Of a DNA stretch of 64,000 nt, positions 29,637 to 41,117 are shown one piece after another. Origin of the DNA: an uncultured Tenacibaculum sp. (GTDB lineage: Bacteria; Bacteroidota; Bacteroidia; Flavobacteriales; Flavobacteriaceae). Position numbers and translations under genes: made by a program. Under the pieces are notes generated by a model. That model was not told where the DNA came from and made no database searches. It was given only the letters and a program-made list of their open reading frames with translations. The stretch spans positions 1 to 64,000 of the forward strand of contig CANLMR010000007.1 of assembly GCA_947492185.1 (NCBI GenBank). Reading direction: 5' to 3'. Numbering within the stretch: position 1 is the first letter of the stretch; every line of letters starts with the position of its first letter.

Positions 29637-31163
29637 TTAGTTTTGGGCTCCAGGAGAGTTGAAATCACTCTCGAAAGCTGGAACAGGCCAGTATTCTAAA
29701 TATCCATAATTAATTGTTGCATTAGTGTTTAATACACCAGCCGCATCTAATACATGTGCACCAGTTCTTGAACCAGCAGCAACACCATATCTTCTTGCAT
29801 CATAAAAAGAAAGATTTCTAAAGATTAATGCTAATCTTCTTTCTTTACGAACTTCTTCCCAAGCATCAGCTTGTGATAATCCAGTTCCTACAGTGGCAGC
29901 TAATCCAGAACTTTGTAGAGTTCTAACAGCATCTAAGTGTGCTAAACCTCCATCAATATCTGAAGTTCTAATTTTTGCCTCAGCTAATAATAATTCATTC
30001 TCTTCATGAGTTCCTCCATAGTATAACTTAATTGCACCAGCAGTACCAGAAACAATTGGAGAAGGATCTTTCCAGAAGTAGTTACAACCATACTGAATAC
30101 CTCTACCTCTTGGGTTAGGGAATACAAATGGATCAAAATATGCATTTAAACGAGCATCTCCTGCGTTAATATCTTGAATTAAACGTGGACTTGGGAAATA
30201 CCAGAAACCAGATACAACACCAGGTAACCATCCGTTATCTAATACAGTAGCCTCTGATGTCATAGCGAAAGCTTCATTATTGTTGCTTACACCATTATTA
30301 CACCAAGTGATTACGTTAGTCCAATCAGCAGCAGTCATATCAGTAACTTTAGTACTGTATACTAAGTTACGAGCTCTTAAACTGTTGATGTTTTTAACTA
30401 ATCCAGCCATGTCAACTTTAGTACTAGCAATATCAATTTGCACTCCAGTGAAAATATCATTGAATGCAGTAGCATCTGCAACACCATTAACTAATGTAGT
30501 AAGCTCATCTAATAAACGATTAGATTCAGCAACTAAAGCAGCACTGTTAACAAAAGCATCGTTTGTCTCACCAGGAACGTCGTTAATAATACCTTGTTCA
30601 TACATTAATCCAATTCTATGGTAAGAATAAGCTTTCCACCATAAAGCCCAAGCTCTATATGCATCTTTTTGAGAATCGCTAGCACCAACAACGTTATCAA
30701 CATTTGTTAAAATAACATTTGCGTGATTGTTAGCTGCATAATATTCAGCCCACTCATATTGTGTTGGGTTGTCAGAACCTGCAGCTCTCGTGTTTCTAAC
30801 TGCAATTTCACCTGGTTGTGGTCCACCTGCAGGAGGTGTTACCGTGCTACCATCGTCCATTATAATAGAAGAAGTTTGGTTTACCCAACGTCCTCCGAAG
30901 TTACCCCAAGGCATAGTTAAGTTATCTCCCATTGTTTCATGGTAACCAGCTACAAACCAAAAGTTTACACTTCTAGCAGGGTCTGTAGTGTGAACATACA
31001 TACCTTTAGCATATCCTGTCATTCCAGTAGGCGTTGCTAAAGCAGCTAATGTAGGTTCGTTTAAGTTTACAGGCTCTATGTCAGTATCTAAAAGATTGTC
31101 TTGACAAGATGTTAATACTAATAAACCTAAAACGAATATCGATAATAATCTAAATTTTTTCAT
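29637..31163 (-). CDS. SusD/RagB family lipoprotein
   Basis: Lipobox LVLTSCQDN; ELLLAEAKIRTSDIDGGLAHLDAVR, RKERRLALIFRNLSFYDARRYG. Confidence 0.9.
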   Translation of the reverse strand: MKKFRLLSIFVLGLLVLTSCQDNLLDTDIEPVNLNEPTLAALATPTGMTGYAKGMYVHTTDPARSVNFWFVAGYHETMGDNLTMPWGNFGGRWVNQTSSIIMDDGSTVTPPAGGPQPGEIAVRNTRAAGSDNPTQYEWAEYYAANNHANVILTNVDNVVGASDSQKDAYRAWALWWKAYSYHRIGLMYEQGIINDVPGETNDAFVNSAALVAESNRLLDELTTLVNGVADATAFNDIFTGVQIDIASTKVDMAGLVKNINSLRARNLVYSTKVTDMTAADWTNVITWCNNGVSNNNEAFAMTSEATVLDNGWLPGVVSGFWYFPSPRLIQDINAGDARLNAYFDPFVFPNPRGRGIQYGCNYFWKDPSPIVSGTAGAIKLYYGGTHEENELLLAEAKIRTSDIDGGLAHLDAVRTLQSSGLAATVGTGLSQADAWEEVRKERRLALIFRNLSFYDARRYGVAAGSRTGAHVLDAAGVLNTNATINYGYLEYWPVPAFESDFNSPGAQN

Positions 31164-31182
31164 CTTAATATTTGTTTTTATT

Positions 31183-34100
31183 TTAGAAAGAAATATTTAT
31201 ACCTAAGTTAATACTCCTAGTGTTAGGCATAGTAAATTCATCAAAACCTCTTTGGAATGTATTACCAAAAGTTCTAGAAGCTTCTGGATCTAAACCAGTA
31301 TAATCAGTAATAGTTAATAAGTTTCTTCCTGAAATTCTTACATCTAAAGCATCAATAAAGTCAGACTTTATAAATTTCTTTAATTTAAAGTTTACAGCTA
31401 CACTTCTTAATCTTAAGAAAGAAGCATCTTCTAAGAAATGAGATAAAGGAACATTAGTGTTATACAAAGAAGTATAATACTGAACAAAAGCTCCAGTTTG
31501 TTGAGTTCCCGAAGGATCTTCAATTGTAACAGGAACAGATGTATCTGAATGTAACCCATTATTGTATAACCATTGCTTAGCATTGTTATAAACGTCTAAA
31601 CCTTGGAACCAGTCTAACTGTAATGATAAGTTAACAAAATCACTAATTTGGAAATCGTTAATAAAAGTCATTACGAAATCAGGCTGAGAACTACCTAAGG
31701 TTCTTTTGTCTGGAGTAATAACTACATTACCAGTATTTTTATTTACAATATATCCACTACTTGCTTTAGTAAAGTTTCCTTGATCTGCAGTAGGGATAAT
31801 TAAGTTCCCGTCTAAATCGGTTTCATTTAAGTCTTCAACAACTTTGAATAAAGAGAAAGTACCAACTTCTTGACCTTCTTCTAACACGAAGTTATCACTA
31901 ACTACTAGTGGTTGACCACTCGAAATTCTATCTAAGACAGCTTGTGATTTTGTAAAACGAACACCAAAGTTCCAACCGAAATCTTCTGAAGTATAAACTT
32001 GAGTATCTGCAGAGAATTCAATACCATTACTTGATAAGTCATAGTTGTTAGATTGAATACCACCAGCACCTGTAGTTGGAGCTAATTCACCTCTAAAGAT
32101 TGCACCTGTAGTTTCTCTTGTAAAGTAGTTAACAAAACCATTTACGCTAGAAAACCAAGCACCTTCACTTGGGCTAAATCCATAATCTAAACCAACTTCT
32201 AATTCTTTAGTTTTTTCTACTTCTAAAGCTTCGTTAGATAAAGTAGCTGGAAAAGCTGAACCTACATCACTACCTAAAGTACTACTAGATAAAGTGATTA
32301 AGTTATTACCAAATGGAGGTTGGATACCAGCCTCACCATATGCAGCTCTTACCTTTAATAAGTTTACAGCGTCACTTTCAAAAGTTTCACCAATGTTAAA
32401 ATATGCATCAGCTCTTGGGAAAGTGAAATCTAATCCAGATCCAAATCTATTAGAAAAATCCTGTCTGAAACCTGCAGAGAAACCAAATAAACTTCCAAAA
32501 TCAAACTTCTGATTAATTAAGTAACCATATGTTCTAAATTGAGAGTTAAAGAATGGGTTTAATGTTTTTGTAGATGATTGGTTAACATTAAATGAACCAA
32601 AAGCACCAAATGGATTGTCAGTACCACTTACACTATTAGAAGTAAGCTCTTGATCTCTCCAGTCAAAGTTAGCAGTTGTAGTAGATACAATATTCGTATC
32701 CCATCCAAATTGCTCTTTAAAGTCAAGAATTAAGTTAGCAGAAGCTAAGAAGTTCTGGAAATATTCTTGATTTGTAATAAAGTTAATTCTACCAGTTTTG
32801 TTATTTGTAATAACTCTTTCTTGTTGGTGGTCACTTTTGTTTTCTTGGAAGAAAGTAAAGTTTTGTGTATAGGTATCGTAACCGTACTTAACATCAAAGC
32901 TTAAATAATCAGTTGGCTTGTAGTTTATGTTAAAGTTAGAGATATAACGCGTAACTTCATCTAGCCTTGTTTGATATCTTCTAAAGAAGAAAGGGTTAGT
33001 TGAGTTTGGATCTGTTAAATCTGGTTGAACTACAAAATCATTATCACTGTTTCTTACATTTAATAAATCAACGTGTGGTAAGTTTTGGAATACGTTATTG
33101 ATTAAGTTGTTTGCATTTGCATTATCCGTGTTAGTACCAGTGTCATTTGAACTATTAATAACATCAAAACGCCCAGTTACTTTTAAGTTTTCAGCTAAAT
33201 CAACTCCTAAGTTGAAACGAGCATCATACTTTACATATTGACCTTCAACTAATACAGATTCTTGTTCTGTTCTGTTAGCAGCTAATAAGTAGCTAGTCTT
33301 TTCTGTACCACCTACTAAATTAACACCTAAAGTTTGGTTTATAGCCGTATTGAATAATACGTCGGTAGCATCAAAAGTTTGTTCCGCGAAAGGAGTATCA
33401 TTGATACCTGCTGCACCTAATTGAGATGTTCCTACTGTAACAGGGTTAATAGCAACCGCTCCATATTGAGCTTCGTTGTTTAAATCTGTAACTCTTACTC
33501 CAGTTAAATCTGTTAAGAATCCTTGAGCATCAGTTTGGTATCTGTGGAATTTAGATCTTTTTAAATCATCTCCAGTGATAGCATTAACAACACCTAAATC
33601 AGTTCTAACAGTAACTCTCATTTTACCTGCTTTACCTTTCTTAGTAATGATGTTGATTACACCATTTGCTCCTTGAGCACCATAAATTGTACCGGCAGCA
33701 GCACCAGAAATTGTTTCAACTCTTTCGATAGTACTGAAATCGATATCAGCTAAACGTGAACTTTGGTTAGATGCACCACCTACACTAGAACTAGTTGTTA
33801 AAATTTGCACTCCATCAATTAAAATCATTGGTTGAGAACTATTAAGAGAGTTAATTGCTCTTAATACGATGTTTTGTTGCTGACCAGGTTGACCAGTTGT
33901 AGACTGAACTACTGTACCAGCAATTTTTCCTTGTAAAGCTTGGTCGATAGATTGGGTACCAGGGGATTCTAATTTTTGAGAAGAAATCGAGTTTACCGAA
34001 ACCCCTAATTTTTTCTTAGATGTTCCTGTTGCTACCCCCGTTACAACTACTTCTTCTAATACGTTGCTGTCTTCTCCCATAACAACGTTAATTGAGTTAG

Positions 34101-34359
34101 AGTTTCCAACCGTTTTTTCAACAGTTTTCATTCCAACAAATCTAAAAACTAATACGTCTCCTGTGTTAGCTTTGATAGTGTATTTTCCATCAAAATCAGT
34201 TTCCGTACCAGAGGCAGAACCCTTTTTCTGCACACTAACTCCAGGTAACGGTCCTGATTCATCTGAAACAATACCTGAAATTGTTTTTTCTTGTGCAAAG
34301 GAAACCTGCACAATAAACGCAAAGAATAGCGCCAAAATTCCATTAAATTTTGTTATCAT
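31183..34359 (-). CDS. SusC/RagA family TonB-linked outer membrane protein
   Basis: ISGIVSDESGPLPGVSVQKKGS, LEEVVVTGVATGTSKKKLG, GAQGANGVINIITKKG. Confidence 0.95.
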   Translation of the reverse strand: MITKFNGILALFFAFIVQVSFAQEKTISGIVSDESGPLPGVSVQKKGSASGTETDFDGKYTIKANTGDVLVFRFVGMKTVEKTVGNSNSINVVMGEDSNVLEEVVVTGVATGTSKKKLGVSVNSISSQKLESPGTQSIDQALQGKIAGTVVQSTTGQPGQQQNIVLRAINSLNSSQPMILIDGVQILTTSSSVGGASNQSSRLADIDFSTIERVETISGAAAGTIYGAQGANGVINIITKKGKAGKMRVTVRTDLGVVNAITGDDLKRSKFHRYQTDAQGFLTDLTGVRVTDLNNEAQYGAVAINPVTVGTSQLGAAGINDTPFAEQTFDATDVLFNTAINQTLGVNLVGGTEKTSYLLAANRTEQESVLVEGQYVKYDARFNLGVDLAENLKVTGRFDVINSSNDTGTNTDNANANNLINNVFQNLPHVDLLNVRNSDNDFVVQPDLTDPNSTNPFFFRRYQTRLDEVTRYISNFNINYKPTDYLSFDVKYGYDTYTQNFTFFQENKSDHQQERVITNNKTGRINFITNQEYFQNFLASANLILDFKEQFGWDTNIVSTTTANFDWRDQELTSNSVSGTDNPFGAFGSFNVNQSSTKTLNPFFNSQFRTYGYLINQKFDFGSLFGFSAGFRQDFSNRFGSGLDFTFPRADAYFNIGETFESDAVNLLKVRAAYGEAGIQPPFGNNLITLSSSTLGSDVGSAFPATLSNEALEVEKTKELEVGLDYGFSPSEGAWFSSVNGFVNYFTRETTGAIFRGELAPTTGAGGIQSNNYDLSSNGIEFSADTQVYTSEDFGWNFGVRFTKSQAVLDRISSGQPLVVSDNFVLEEGQEVGTFSLFKVVEDLNETDLDGNLIIPTADQGNFTKASSGYIVNKNTGNVVITPDKRTLGSSQPDFVMTFINDFQISDFVNLSLQLDWFQGLDVYNNAKQWLYNNGLHSDTSVPVTIEDPSGTQQTGAFVQYYTSLYNTNVPLSHFLEDASFLRLRSVAVNFKLKKFIKSDFIDALDVRISGRNLLTITDYTGLDPEASRTFGNTFQRGFDEFTMPNTRSINLGINISF

Positions 34360-34369
34360 TTTGTATTTA

Positions 34370-34397
34370 TTTGAATTAATGTTTGCTAAAGTCTTAA
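34370..34397 (-). promoter_or_regulatory. Shared SusC upstream element
   Basis: TTTGAATTAAT(N4)GCTAAAGTCTTAA, same as 24810..24838. Confidence 0.5.
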
Positions 34398-34476
34398 AAT
34401 AAACTTAAAAAAACAATAAAAAAAGTTAATAAAATGTGAAGTGATTGATATTTATGTTAAAAATAAGTGATTTTTT

Positions 34477-36165
34477 TTAGAAGTAATTTTTAAAGCTTAT
34501 TGATAGGTTAAAACCATTGTAGTTAGTTGTATTTTTGTTGAAGTTGCTGCTGAATACTAAATCGATTTTTGATTTCTTAACAAAGAAAGAATAACCTGCG
34601 CCAAGTGTTATGAAATTGTTTTTTAGTTTATTAATTCCTTCTGTAATTGCTAAATCTGTAATGCTATATAAATATGATTGAAGGTTGGTTTGAATTCTGT
34701 ACTCTAAATTGAATACTGTGTATTTAGTTGAAAAGATACTTTGTTGATTAATACCTCTGATAGAATTAGGTCCTCCAATCCTGAATAATTCATTTACTAA
34801 GTATGAGTTAGATAAAAGTATGTTAGACTCGTTTCTTAAGAAGATTGAGTTTTTAGTATTAATATCAAAGATGTAATAGGTTTCTAAATTAAGTTTATTT
34901 TGGGTTTGATTATGGTCTTCTGTAGTTCTTGTTCCAAATTGATATTTGCTTTGCAAGAAAAATTTAGTTTTAAATATTGGATGTGATTTTTGAGTTTTGT
35001 ATCTATAACTTAACCCTATGAATGAATTGCTGTAGTTTTCTATATTGTTAATTGAGTTGCTTAAAGTGTTGTTGGAAGTCTCAGTTTCAAAATTAATCCC
35101 TATTTCAGATTTAGGATTTAAACTATATAATAAGTTGGTTTGAAATTTTGAATTTAAAAAGGTACTATCTTGTTTGTGTATTTCAAATAAAGTCGAGTTC
35201 GAAATGGGTGAGTTGAACATGTAAGGAGTTTTCGCTTGTAAGTTGATGTTTTGGCTTTCATTGCCGTTAGCGTTCCACGAAAGGTTTAATTCTTCGCCAG
35301 TGTTTAATAGGTTAATTAGTTCTAGATTTAAATTACCAGTTAAAAGTAGTTTTTTGGTAATTGGATTTGTTGAGAAGTTTATAAGCCCATCAAAGCTATT
35401 CTGTTTTCTTTTTTCTAGGTATAAGTATATCGTTGTAGAATCTTTTTTAAATAATACTTCAGGTTGTTTTGTGGTTTTAACGAATTTTAAGCTGTTTATG
35501 TTGTTTGGAATAATGCTTATTTTGTTTTTATCAAAGGTGTCTCCTTTTTTAATTTTTAAAAAATAATTTAAATAACTCCTTGGAAAATCTTTATAACCTT
35601 TAATTAATATTTTTTCAATTACTCTTTTGTTTGATTCATTAATTTTTAAATCGGAAATAATGGTTTTGTTTTTAAGTTGTATGTTAGTTAGTCGAATTGT
35701 AGTGAAGGTTTTTCCTTGTGTAGAAAAGTGATTTTTAACCTGCTGGAGTATTTTTTCTAGGTTTGAGAAATTGATTTTGTCAGATTTAGGTTTTAAGCTT
35801 GGTATGATATCTTTTAAGTAGCTATATTTTTTAGGGATATTTAGTTGTAAAGAGTCAATTCTTTTTCCTAAAGATACTTTATAAACGATAGAATCTTTTT
35901 TTTGATTTGAAATTATTGAATCAATAAAACTATAGAAGAATCCTTTTAGTTTTAAATGATCTAATAAAAGCTCTTTTGAAATTATTTCTTTTTTGTTGAA
36001 TTTGATTCCTTTTAGAATGGAGTTTTCTATAGAATCACTTGAGTATATTTTTACTTGCTTTTTTTGACTAAAAAGATTTTTACTTACTAGTAAAACAAGA
36101 ATAATTAATATTATAACGCTTTTCTTCAATGTAATTGATATGAGGCTAAAGTACATTAAAATCAA
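34477..36165 (-). CDS. BamA/TamA-family outer membrane protein with POTRA-like N-terminus
   Basis: IEKILIKGYKDFPRSYLNYFLKIKKGDTFDKNKI (POTRA), RIGGPNSIRGINQQSIFSTKY (RGF-loop-like), C-terminal beta strands. Confidence 0.8.
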   Translation of the reverse strand: MILMYFSLISITLKKSVIILIILVLLVSKNLFSQKKQVKIYSSDSIENSILKGIKFNKKEIISKELLLDHLKLKGFFYSFIDSIISNQKKDSIVYKVSLGKRIDSLQLNIPKKYSYLKDIIPSLKPKSDKINFSNLEKILQQVKNHFSTQGKTFTTIRLTNIQLKNKTIISDLKINESNKRVIEKILIKGYKDFPRSYLNYFLKIKKGDTFDKNKISIIPNNINSLKFVKTTKQPEVLFKKDSTTIYLYLEKRKQNSFDGLINFSTNPITKKLLLTGNLNLELINLLNTGEELNLSWNANGNESQNINLQAKTPYMFNSPISNSTLFEIHKQDSTFLNSKFQTNLLYSLNPKSEIGINFETETSNNTLSNSINNIENYSNSFIGLSYRYKTQKSHPIFKTKFFLQSKYQFGTRTTEDHNQTQNKLNLETYYIFDINTKNSIFLRNESNILLSNSYLVNELFRIGGPNSIRGINQQSIFSTKYTVFNLEYRIQTNLQSYLYSITDLAITEGINKLKNNFITLGAGYSFFVKKSKIDLVFSSNFNKNTTNYNGFNLSISFKNYF

Positions 36166-36236
36166 GAATTTCGGTATAAAATTAATTCTTGTTTTAAAAA
36201 TAACTTACTGATATTTGAATAATTAGAAATAAATCG

Positions 36237-36244
36237 TACATTTG
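36237..36244 (+). promoter_or_regulatory. Bacteroidota -7 element (TACATTTG) upstream of rpsL
   Basis: Matches TAnnTTTG consensus 61 bp before rpsL. Confidence 0.6.
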
Positions 36245-36304
36245 CACACTCTTAAAAATAGAGATTTATTAATAAGTACAAACGAAAACAAGTAATTAAT
36301 TAGT

Positions 36305-36685
36305 ATGCCAACTATTCAACAATTAGTTCGTAAAGGAAGAACCAAAATAACTAAGAAGAGTAAATCGGCTGCTTTGACGGCATGTCCTCAAAGACGTGGA
36401 GTTTGTACGCGTGTGTATACAACAACGCCAAAAAAACCTAACTCAGCTATGCGTAAAGTAGCTCGTGTTAGATTGACAAATGGTAATGAGATCAACGCGT
36501 ATATTCCAGGTGAGGGACATAACCTTCAGGAGCACTCGATAGTATTAGTTAGAGGTGGAAGGGTAAAAGATTTACCAGGTGTAAAATACCACATCGTACG
36601 TGGTGCATTAGATACTGCAGGTGTTGAGGGAAGAACTCAACGTAGATCTAAATATGGTGCAAAACGCCCTAAAAACAAAAAGTAA
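36305..36685 (+). CDS. rpsL: 30S ribosomal protein S12
   Basis: [12 protein letters not shown]...[21 protein letters not shown]. Confidence 0.98.
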   Translation: MPTIQQLVRKGRTKITKKSKSAALTACPQRRGVCTRVYTTTPKKPNSAMRKVARVRLTNGNEINAYIPGEGHNLQEHSIVLVRGGRVKDLPGVKYHIVRGALDTAGVEGRTQRRSKYGAKRPKNKK

Positions 36686-36716
36686 GATTAATCAGTAACT
36701 TTTTTAATGTAAAGAC

Positions 36717-37193
36717 ATGAGAAAAAGAAGAGCGAAAAAAAGGGTTTTGTTACCGGATCCAAGATTTAACGATCAATTAGTAACACGTTTTGTAAACAAC
36801 TTAATGTGGGACGGTAAGAAATCTGTAGCGTTCAAAGTATTTTACGATGCAATGGATATCGTAAATGAAAAGAAAACTGACGAAGAAAAGTCAGCTTTAG
36901 AAATTTGGAAAGATGGTTTATCTAATGTAATGCCACACGTGGAGGTTCGTTCTCGTCGTGTAGGTGGAGCTACATTCCAGATACCAATGCAAATACGTCC
37001 AGATCGTAAAGTTTCAATGGCGATCAAATGGATGATTAGTTATGCTCGTAAGCGTAATGAAAAAACTATGGCTCAGCGTTTAGCAGCTGAGGTTTTAGCA
37101 GCAGCTAAAGAAGAAGGAGCAGCAGTTAAGAAAAGAGTTGATACTCATAAAATGGCTGAAGCAAATAAAGCATTCTCACACTTTAGATTTTAA
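36717..37193 (+). CDS. rpsG: 30S ribosomal protein S7
   Basis: [30 protein letters not shown]. Confidence 0.98.
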   Translation: MRKRRAKKRVLLPDPRFNDQLVTRFVNNLMWDGKKSVAFKVFYDAMDIVNEKKTDEEKSALEIWKDGLSNVMPHVEVRSRRVGGATFQIPMQIRPDRKVSMAIKWMISYARKRNEKTMAQRLAAEVLAAAKEEGAAVKKRVDTHKMAEANKAFSHFRF

Positions 37194-37198
37194 TAGAA

Positions 37199-39316
37199 AT
37201 GGCTAGAGATTTAAAATTTACAAGAAATATTGGTATTGCTGCCCACATTGATGCGGGTAAAACTACAACAACTGAGCGTATTCTTTATTATACAGGAGTT
37301 TCTCACAAGATTGGAGAAGTGCACGATGGTGCTGCTACAATGGACTGGATGGAGCAAGAGCAGGAAAGAGGTATTACAATTACTTCTGCTGCAACTTCAT
37401 GTACTTGGGAGTTTCCAACTGAAAATGGACAAAAATTACCAGATACAAAAGGATATCACTTTAATATTATTGATACTCCTGGACACGTTGATTTTACTGT
37501 AGAGGTAAATCGTTCTTTACGTGTTTTAGATGGGTTAGTGTTCTTATTCTCTGCTGTAGATGGTGTTGAGCCTCAGTCAGAAACTAACTGGCGTTTAGCT
37601 GATAACTATAAAGTGCCTCGTATGGGGTTTGTTAATAAAATGGATCGTCAAGGATCTAACTTTCTAGCAGTATGTCAGCAAGTAAAAGATATGTTAGGTT
37701 CTAACGCAGTTCCTATTGTATTACCAATTGGTGAAGAAGCTGATTTTAGAGGTGTGATTGATTTAGTAAAGAACCGTGCTATTGTTTGGCATGATGAAAC
37801 TAAAGGGTCTACTTTTGATATTGTTGATATACCAGAAGATTTAAAAGAAGAAGCTGCTGAATACAGGGCTAAATTAATAGAGGAAGTAGCTGCTTACGAT
37901 GAGAATTTATTAGAGAAATTCATGGAAGATGAAGACTCTATTACGGAAGAAGAAGTTCACGCTGCTTTACGTGCTGCTGTAATGGATATGTCTATTATTC
38001 CTATGGTATGTGGTTCTGCTTTCAAAAATAAAGGAGTACAGTTTTTATTAGACGGTGTTTGTCGTTATTTACCTTCTCCGGTAGATAAAGAAGCTATCGT
38101 TGGTACTGATCCTGATACGGGAGAAGAAATTACTCGTAAGCCAGATGTAAAAGAGCCGTTTTCTGCTCTAGCATTTAAGATTGCAACTGATCCATTCGTA
38201 GGTCGTTTAGCATTCTTCCGTGCATATTCTGGTCGTTTAGACGCAGGTTCTTATGTTTTAAATAACCGTTCAGGTAAGAAAGAACGTATTTCTAGAATCT
38301 ATCAAATGCACTCAAATAAACAAAATGCTTTAGATTTTATCGAAGCTGGGGATATTGGAGCTGCAGTAGGATTTAAAGATATTAAAACTGGAGATACATT
38401 ATCTGCTGAGAAATCTCCGATTGTATTAGAATCGATGGATTTTCCAGATCCGGTAATTGGTATCGCAGTTGAACCAAAAACAAAAGCTGATGTTGATAAA
38501 TTAGGATTAGCTTTAGGTAAATTAGCTGAAGAAGATCCAACATTTACAGTTAGAACAGATGAAGCTTCAGGACAGACGATTATTTCTGGAATGGGTGAAT
38601 TACACTTAGATATTATTGTTGATCGTTTAAAGCGTGAGTTTAAAGTTGAAGTGAATGAAGGTCAGCCACAGGTAGAGTACAAAGAAGCTATTACAGCTGC
38701 TGCAGATCATAGAGAGGTTTATAAGAAACAATCTGGAGGTCGTGGTAAGTTTGCTGATATTGTGTTTACAATGGAGCCAGCTGATGAAGGAGTAAATGGA
38801 TTACAGTTTGAATCTACTATTAAGGGAGGTAATGTTCCAAAGGAATTTGTACCGTCTGTAGAAAAAGGATTCAAAGAAGCAATGAAAAATGGTCCTTTAG
38901 CTGGATATGAAATGGATTCAATGAAGGTGACATTAAAGGATGGATCTTTCCACCCTGTAGATTCTGATCAGTTATCATTCGAATTAGCTGCTAAAATGGG
39001 TTACAAAGCTGCTGCAAAAGCTGCAAGAGCTAAAATTATGGAGCCTATTATGAAGTTAGAAGTGTTAACTCCTGAAGAAAACATGGGAGATATCGTAGGA
39101 GATTTAAATAGAAGACGTGGTCAGGTATCTGATATGTCTGATAGAGCGGGATCTAAAGTTGTTAAAGCAACAGTTCCATTATCTGAAATGTTTGGGTATG
39201 TAACTGCTTTAAGAACAATGTCTTCAGGTAGAGCAACATCTACAATGGAATTTTCTCACTACGCTGAAACTCCAAGTAATATTTCAGAAGAAGTAATCGC
39301 TAATGCTAAAGGTTAA
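37199..39316 (+). CDS. fusA: Elongation factor G
   Basis: [34 protein letters not shown]. Confidence 0.98.
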   Translation: MARDLKFTRNIGIAAHIDAGKTTTTERILYYTGVSHKIGEVHDGAATMDWMEQEQERGITITSAATSCTWEFPTENGQKLPDTKGYHFNIIDTPGHVDFTVEVNRSLRVLDGLVFLFSAVDGVEPQSETNWRLADNYKVPRMGFVNKMDRQGSNFLAVCQQVKDMLGSNAVPIVLPIGEEADFRGVIDLVKNRAIVWHDETKGSTFDIVDIPEDLKEEAAEYRAKLIEEVAAYDENLLEKFMEDEDSITEEEVHAALRAAVMDMSIIPMVCGSAFKNKGVQFLLDGVCRYLPSPVDKEAIVGTDPDTGEEITRKPDVKEPFSALAFKIATDPFVGRLAFFRAYSGRLDAGSYVLNNRSGKKERISRIYQMHSNKQNALDFIEAGDIGAAVGFKDIKTGDTLSAEKSPIVLESMDFPDPVIGIAVEPKTKADVDKLGLALGKLAEEDPTFTVRTDEASGQTIISGMGELHLDIIVDRLKREFKVEVNEGQPQVEYKEAITAAADHREVYKKQSGGRGKFADIVFTMEPADEGVNGLQFESTIKGGNVPKEFVPSVEKGFKEAMKNGPLAGYEMDSMKVTLKDGSFHPVDSDQLSFELAAKMGYKAAAKAARAKIMEPIMKLEVLTPEENMGDIVGDLNRRRGQVSDMSDRAGSKVVKATVPLSEMFGYVTALRTMSSGRATSTMEFSHYAETPSNISEEVIANAKG

Positions 39317-39321
39317 TTAAG

Positions 39322-39627
39322 ATGAGTCAAAAAATTAGAATAAAATTAAAATCTTACGATTACAACTTAGTTGATAAATCAGCAGAGAAAATCGTTAAGA
39401 CAGTAAAAAGTACAGGAGCGGTTGTTAACGGACCAATCCCATTGCCAACTCATAAGAAGATTTTTACAGTATTACGTTCACCACACGTAAACAAAAAATC
39501 TAGAGAGCAATTTCAATTATCTGCTTACAAGCGTTTATTAGACATTTATAGTTCTTCATCTAAGACTATTGATGCGTTAATGAAGCTTGAGTTACCAAGT
39601 GGAGTTGAGGTAGAAATTAAAGTATAA
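39322..39627 (+). CDS. rpsJ: 30S ribosomal protein S10
   Basis: [26 protein letters not shown]. Confidence 0.97.
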   Translation: MSQKIRIKLKSYDYNLVDKSAEKIVKTVKSTGAVVNGPIPLPTHKKIFTVLRSPHVNKKSREQFQLSAYKRLLDIYSSSSKTIDALMKLELPSGVEVEIKV

Positions 39628-39634
39628 GTAATTT

Positions 39635-39672
39635 AACTTTCGGCTTATTTTGTTAAGTCGAAAGTTTTTTTT
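39635..39672 (+). terminator. Rho-independent terminator after rpsJ
   Basis: AACTTTCGGCTTA / TAAGTCGAAAGTT stem (13 bp, one G-U) followed by T-tract. Confidence 0.8.
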
Positions 39673-39679
39673 AATTTTG
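39672..39679 (+). promoter_or_regulatory. Candidate -7 element TAATTTTG for the rplC transcript
   Basis: Matches TAnnTTTG; ~180 bp before rplC, directly after the rpsJ terminator. Confidence 0.5.
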
Positions 39680-39699
39680 CAGTCCGAAATTCGATGTCG

Positions 39700-39812
39700 A
39701 GTTTCAGAAATTTCTGGAATAAATACCAGAAATAACATGTCCGGAGGGTTTCGCGAAGGAAAAACGGTAAAACACAAAATTAGAGTTCAGTGTTTTGCGC
39801 TCTTTTTTTTTT
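39700..39812 (+). promoter_or_regulatory. Structured rplC leader (candidate r-protein autoregulatory/attenuation leader)
   Basis: ATTTCTGG(8 nt)CCAGAAAT hairpin 39710-39733 and GTAAAACAC/GTGTTTTGC stem 39767-39798 followed by a T10 tract. Confidence 0.45.
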
Positions 39813-39862
39813 GGAATTTGTTCGGGATAAAAATTTAAAATAATTAATAATTAATATTTAAT

Positions 39863-40480
39863 ATGTCTGGGTTAATAGGAAAAAAAGTAGGTATGACCAG
39901 CTTATTCGATGAGAATGGGAAGAATATCCCATGTACTGTAATCGAAGCAGGTCCATGCGTAGTTACCCAAGTCAGAACCGAAGAGGTTGATGGCTATTCA
40001 GCTTTACAACTTGGTTTCGATGACAAGAAGGCAAAAAGCTCTAATAAAGCTTTAGACGGTCACTTTGCAAAAGCAGGTACTGTTGCTAAGAAACAAGTCG
40101 TTGAGTTCCAAGGTTTTGAAGGTGAGTTTAAATTGGGTGACTCAATCACAGTAGAGCACTTTACTGAAGGTGAGTTCGTGGATGTTTCAGGAACTTCTAA
40201 AGGTAAAGGTTTTCAAGGAGTTGTTAAACGCCACGGTTTTGCTGGTGTTGGACAAGCTACACACGGTCAACATAACCGTTTAAGAGCGCCAGGTTCTATT
40301 GGTGCAGCTTCATACCCTGCAAGAGTATTCAAAGGAATGCGTATGGCAGGACGTATGGGAGGAGATAGAGTAAAAGTTCAAAATTTAAGAGTATTAAAGG
40401 TTGTTCCTGAAAAGAATCTTTTAGTTGTAAAAGGTGCTATTCCAGGTCATAAAAACTCTTATGTAATTATTGAGAAGTAA
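39863..40480 (+). CDS. rplC: 50S ribosomal protein L3
   Basis: [32 protein letters not shown]. Confidence 0.98.
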   Translation: MSGLIGKKVGMTSLFDENGKNIPCTVIEAGPCVVTQVRTEEVDGYSALQLGFDDKKAKSSNKALDGHFAKAGTVAKKQVVEFQGFEGEFKLGDSITVEHFTEGEFVDVSGTSKGKGFQGVVKRHGFAGVGQATHGQHNRLRAPGSIGAASYPARVFKGMRMAGRMGGDRVKVQNLRVLKVVPEKNLLVVKGAIPGHKNSYVIIEK

Positions 40481-41109
40481 TGAAGGTAGCAGTATTAGAT
40501 ATTACAGGAAAAGATACTGGTAGAAAAGTTGAACTTTCTAACGAAGTATTCGGAATCGAGCCAAATGATCATGCAATCTATTTAGATGTTAAGCAATATT
40601 TGGCTAATCAAAGACAAGGTACTCACAAATCTAAAGAGAGAGGTGAGATTGCTGGAAGTACTAGAAAGATTAAGAAACAAAAAGGTACAGGTACTGCACG
40701 TGCTGGTAGTATCAAGTCTCCAGTTTTTAGAGGTGGAGGACGTATCTTCGGTCCAAGACCAAGAAACTATTCTTTCAAATTAAACAAAAACTTAAAGCGT
40801 TTAGCTCGTAAATCTGCTTTAAGTATTCAAGCAAAAGATAGCAATTTAGTAGTAATTGAAGATTTCAATTTTGAAACTCCAAAAACTCAAGAATTTGTTA
40901 AGGTGTTAAAAGCTTTAGAATTAGATGCGAAAAAATCATTATTCGTGTTAGGTTCAGAAAACAAGAACGTTTACTTGTCTTCTCGTAACTTAAAAAACTC
41001 TAAGGTAGTTAGTGCTACAGGAATAAATACTTACAACGTATTAAACGCAGGTAAAGTAGTTATCACTGAGAGCACATTAGAAGGAATTGAATCTAATTTA
41101 AGTAAATAG
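40480..41109 (+). CDS. rplD: 50S ribosomal protein L4
   Basis: [33 protein letters not shown]. Confidence 0.98.
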   Translation: MKVAVLDITGKDTGRKVELSNEVFGIEPNDHAIYLDVKQYLANQRQGTHKSKERGEIAGSTRKIKKQKGTGTARAGSIKSPVFRGGGRIFGPRPRNYSFKLNKNLKRLARKSALSIQAKDSNLVVIEDFNFETPKTQEFVKVLKALELDAKKSLFVLGSENKNVYLSSRNLKNSKVVSATGINTYNVLNAGKVVITESTLEGIESNLSK

Positions 41110-41117
41110 GGAATAAG

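Noticed and set aside
34149-34343. Minus-strand 64-aa ORF in SusC 5' end
   Set aside because: Alternative frame of the SusC coding sequence.
39650-39838. 62-aa plus-strand ORF in the rpsJ-rplC spacer (also 39592..39777 minus)
   Set aside because: Spans the terminator T-tract, promoter and leader; better explained as a noncoding leader.
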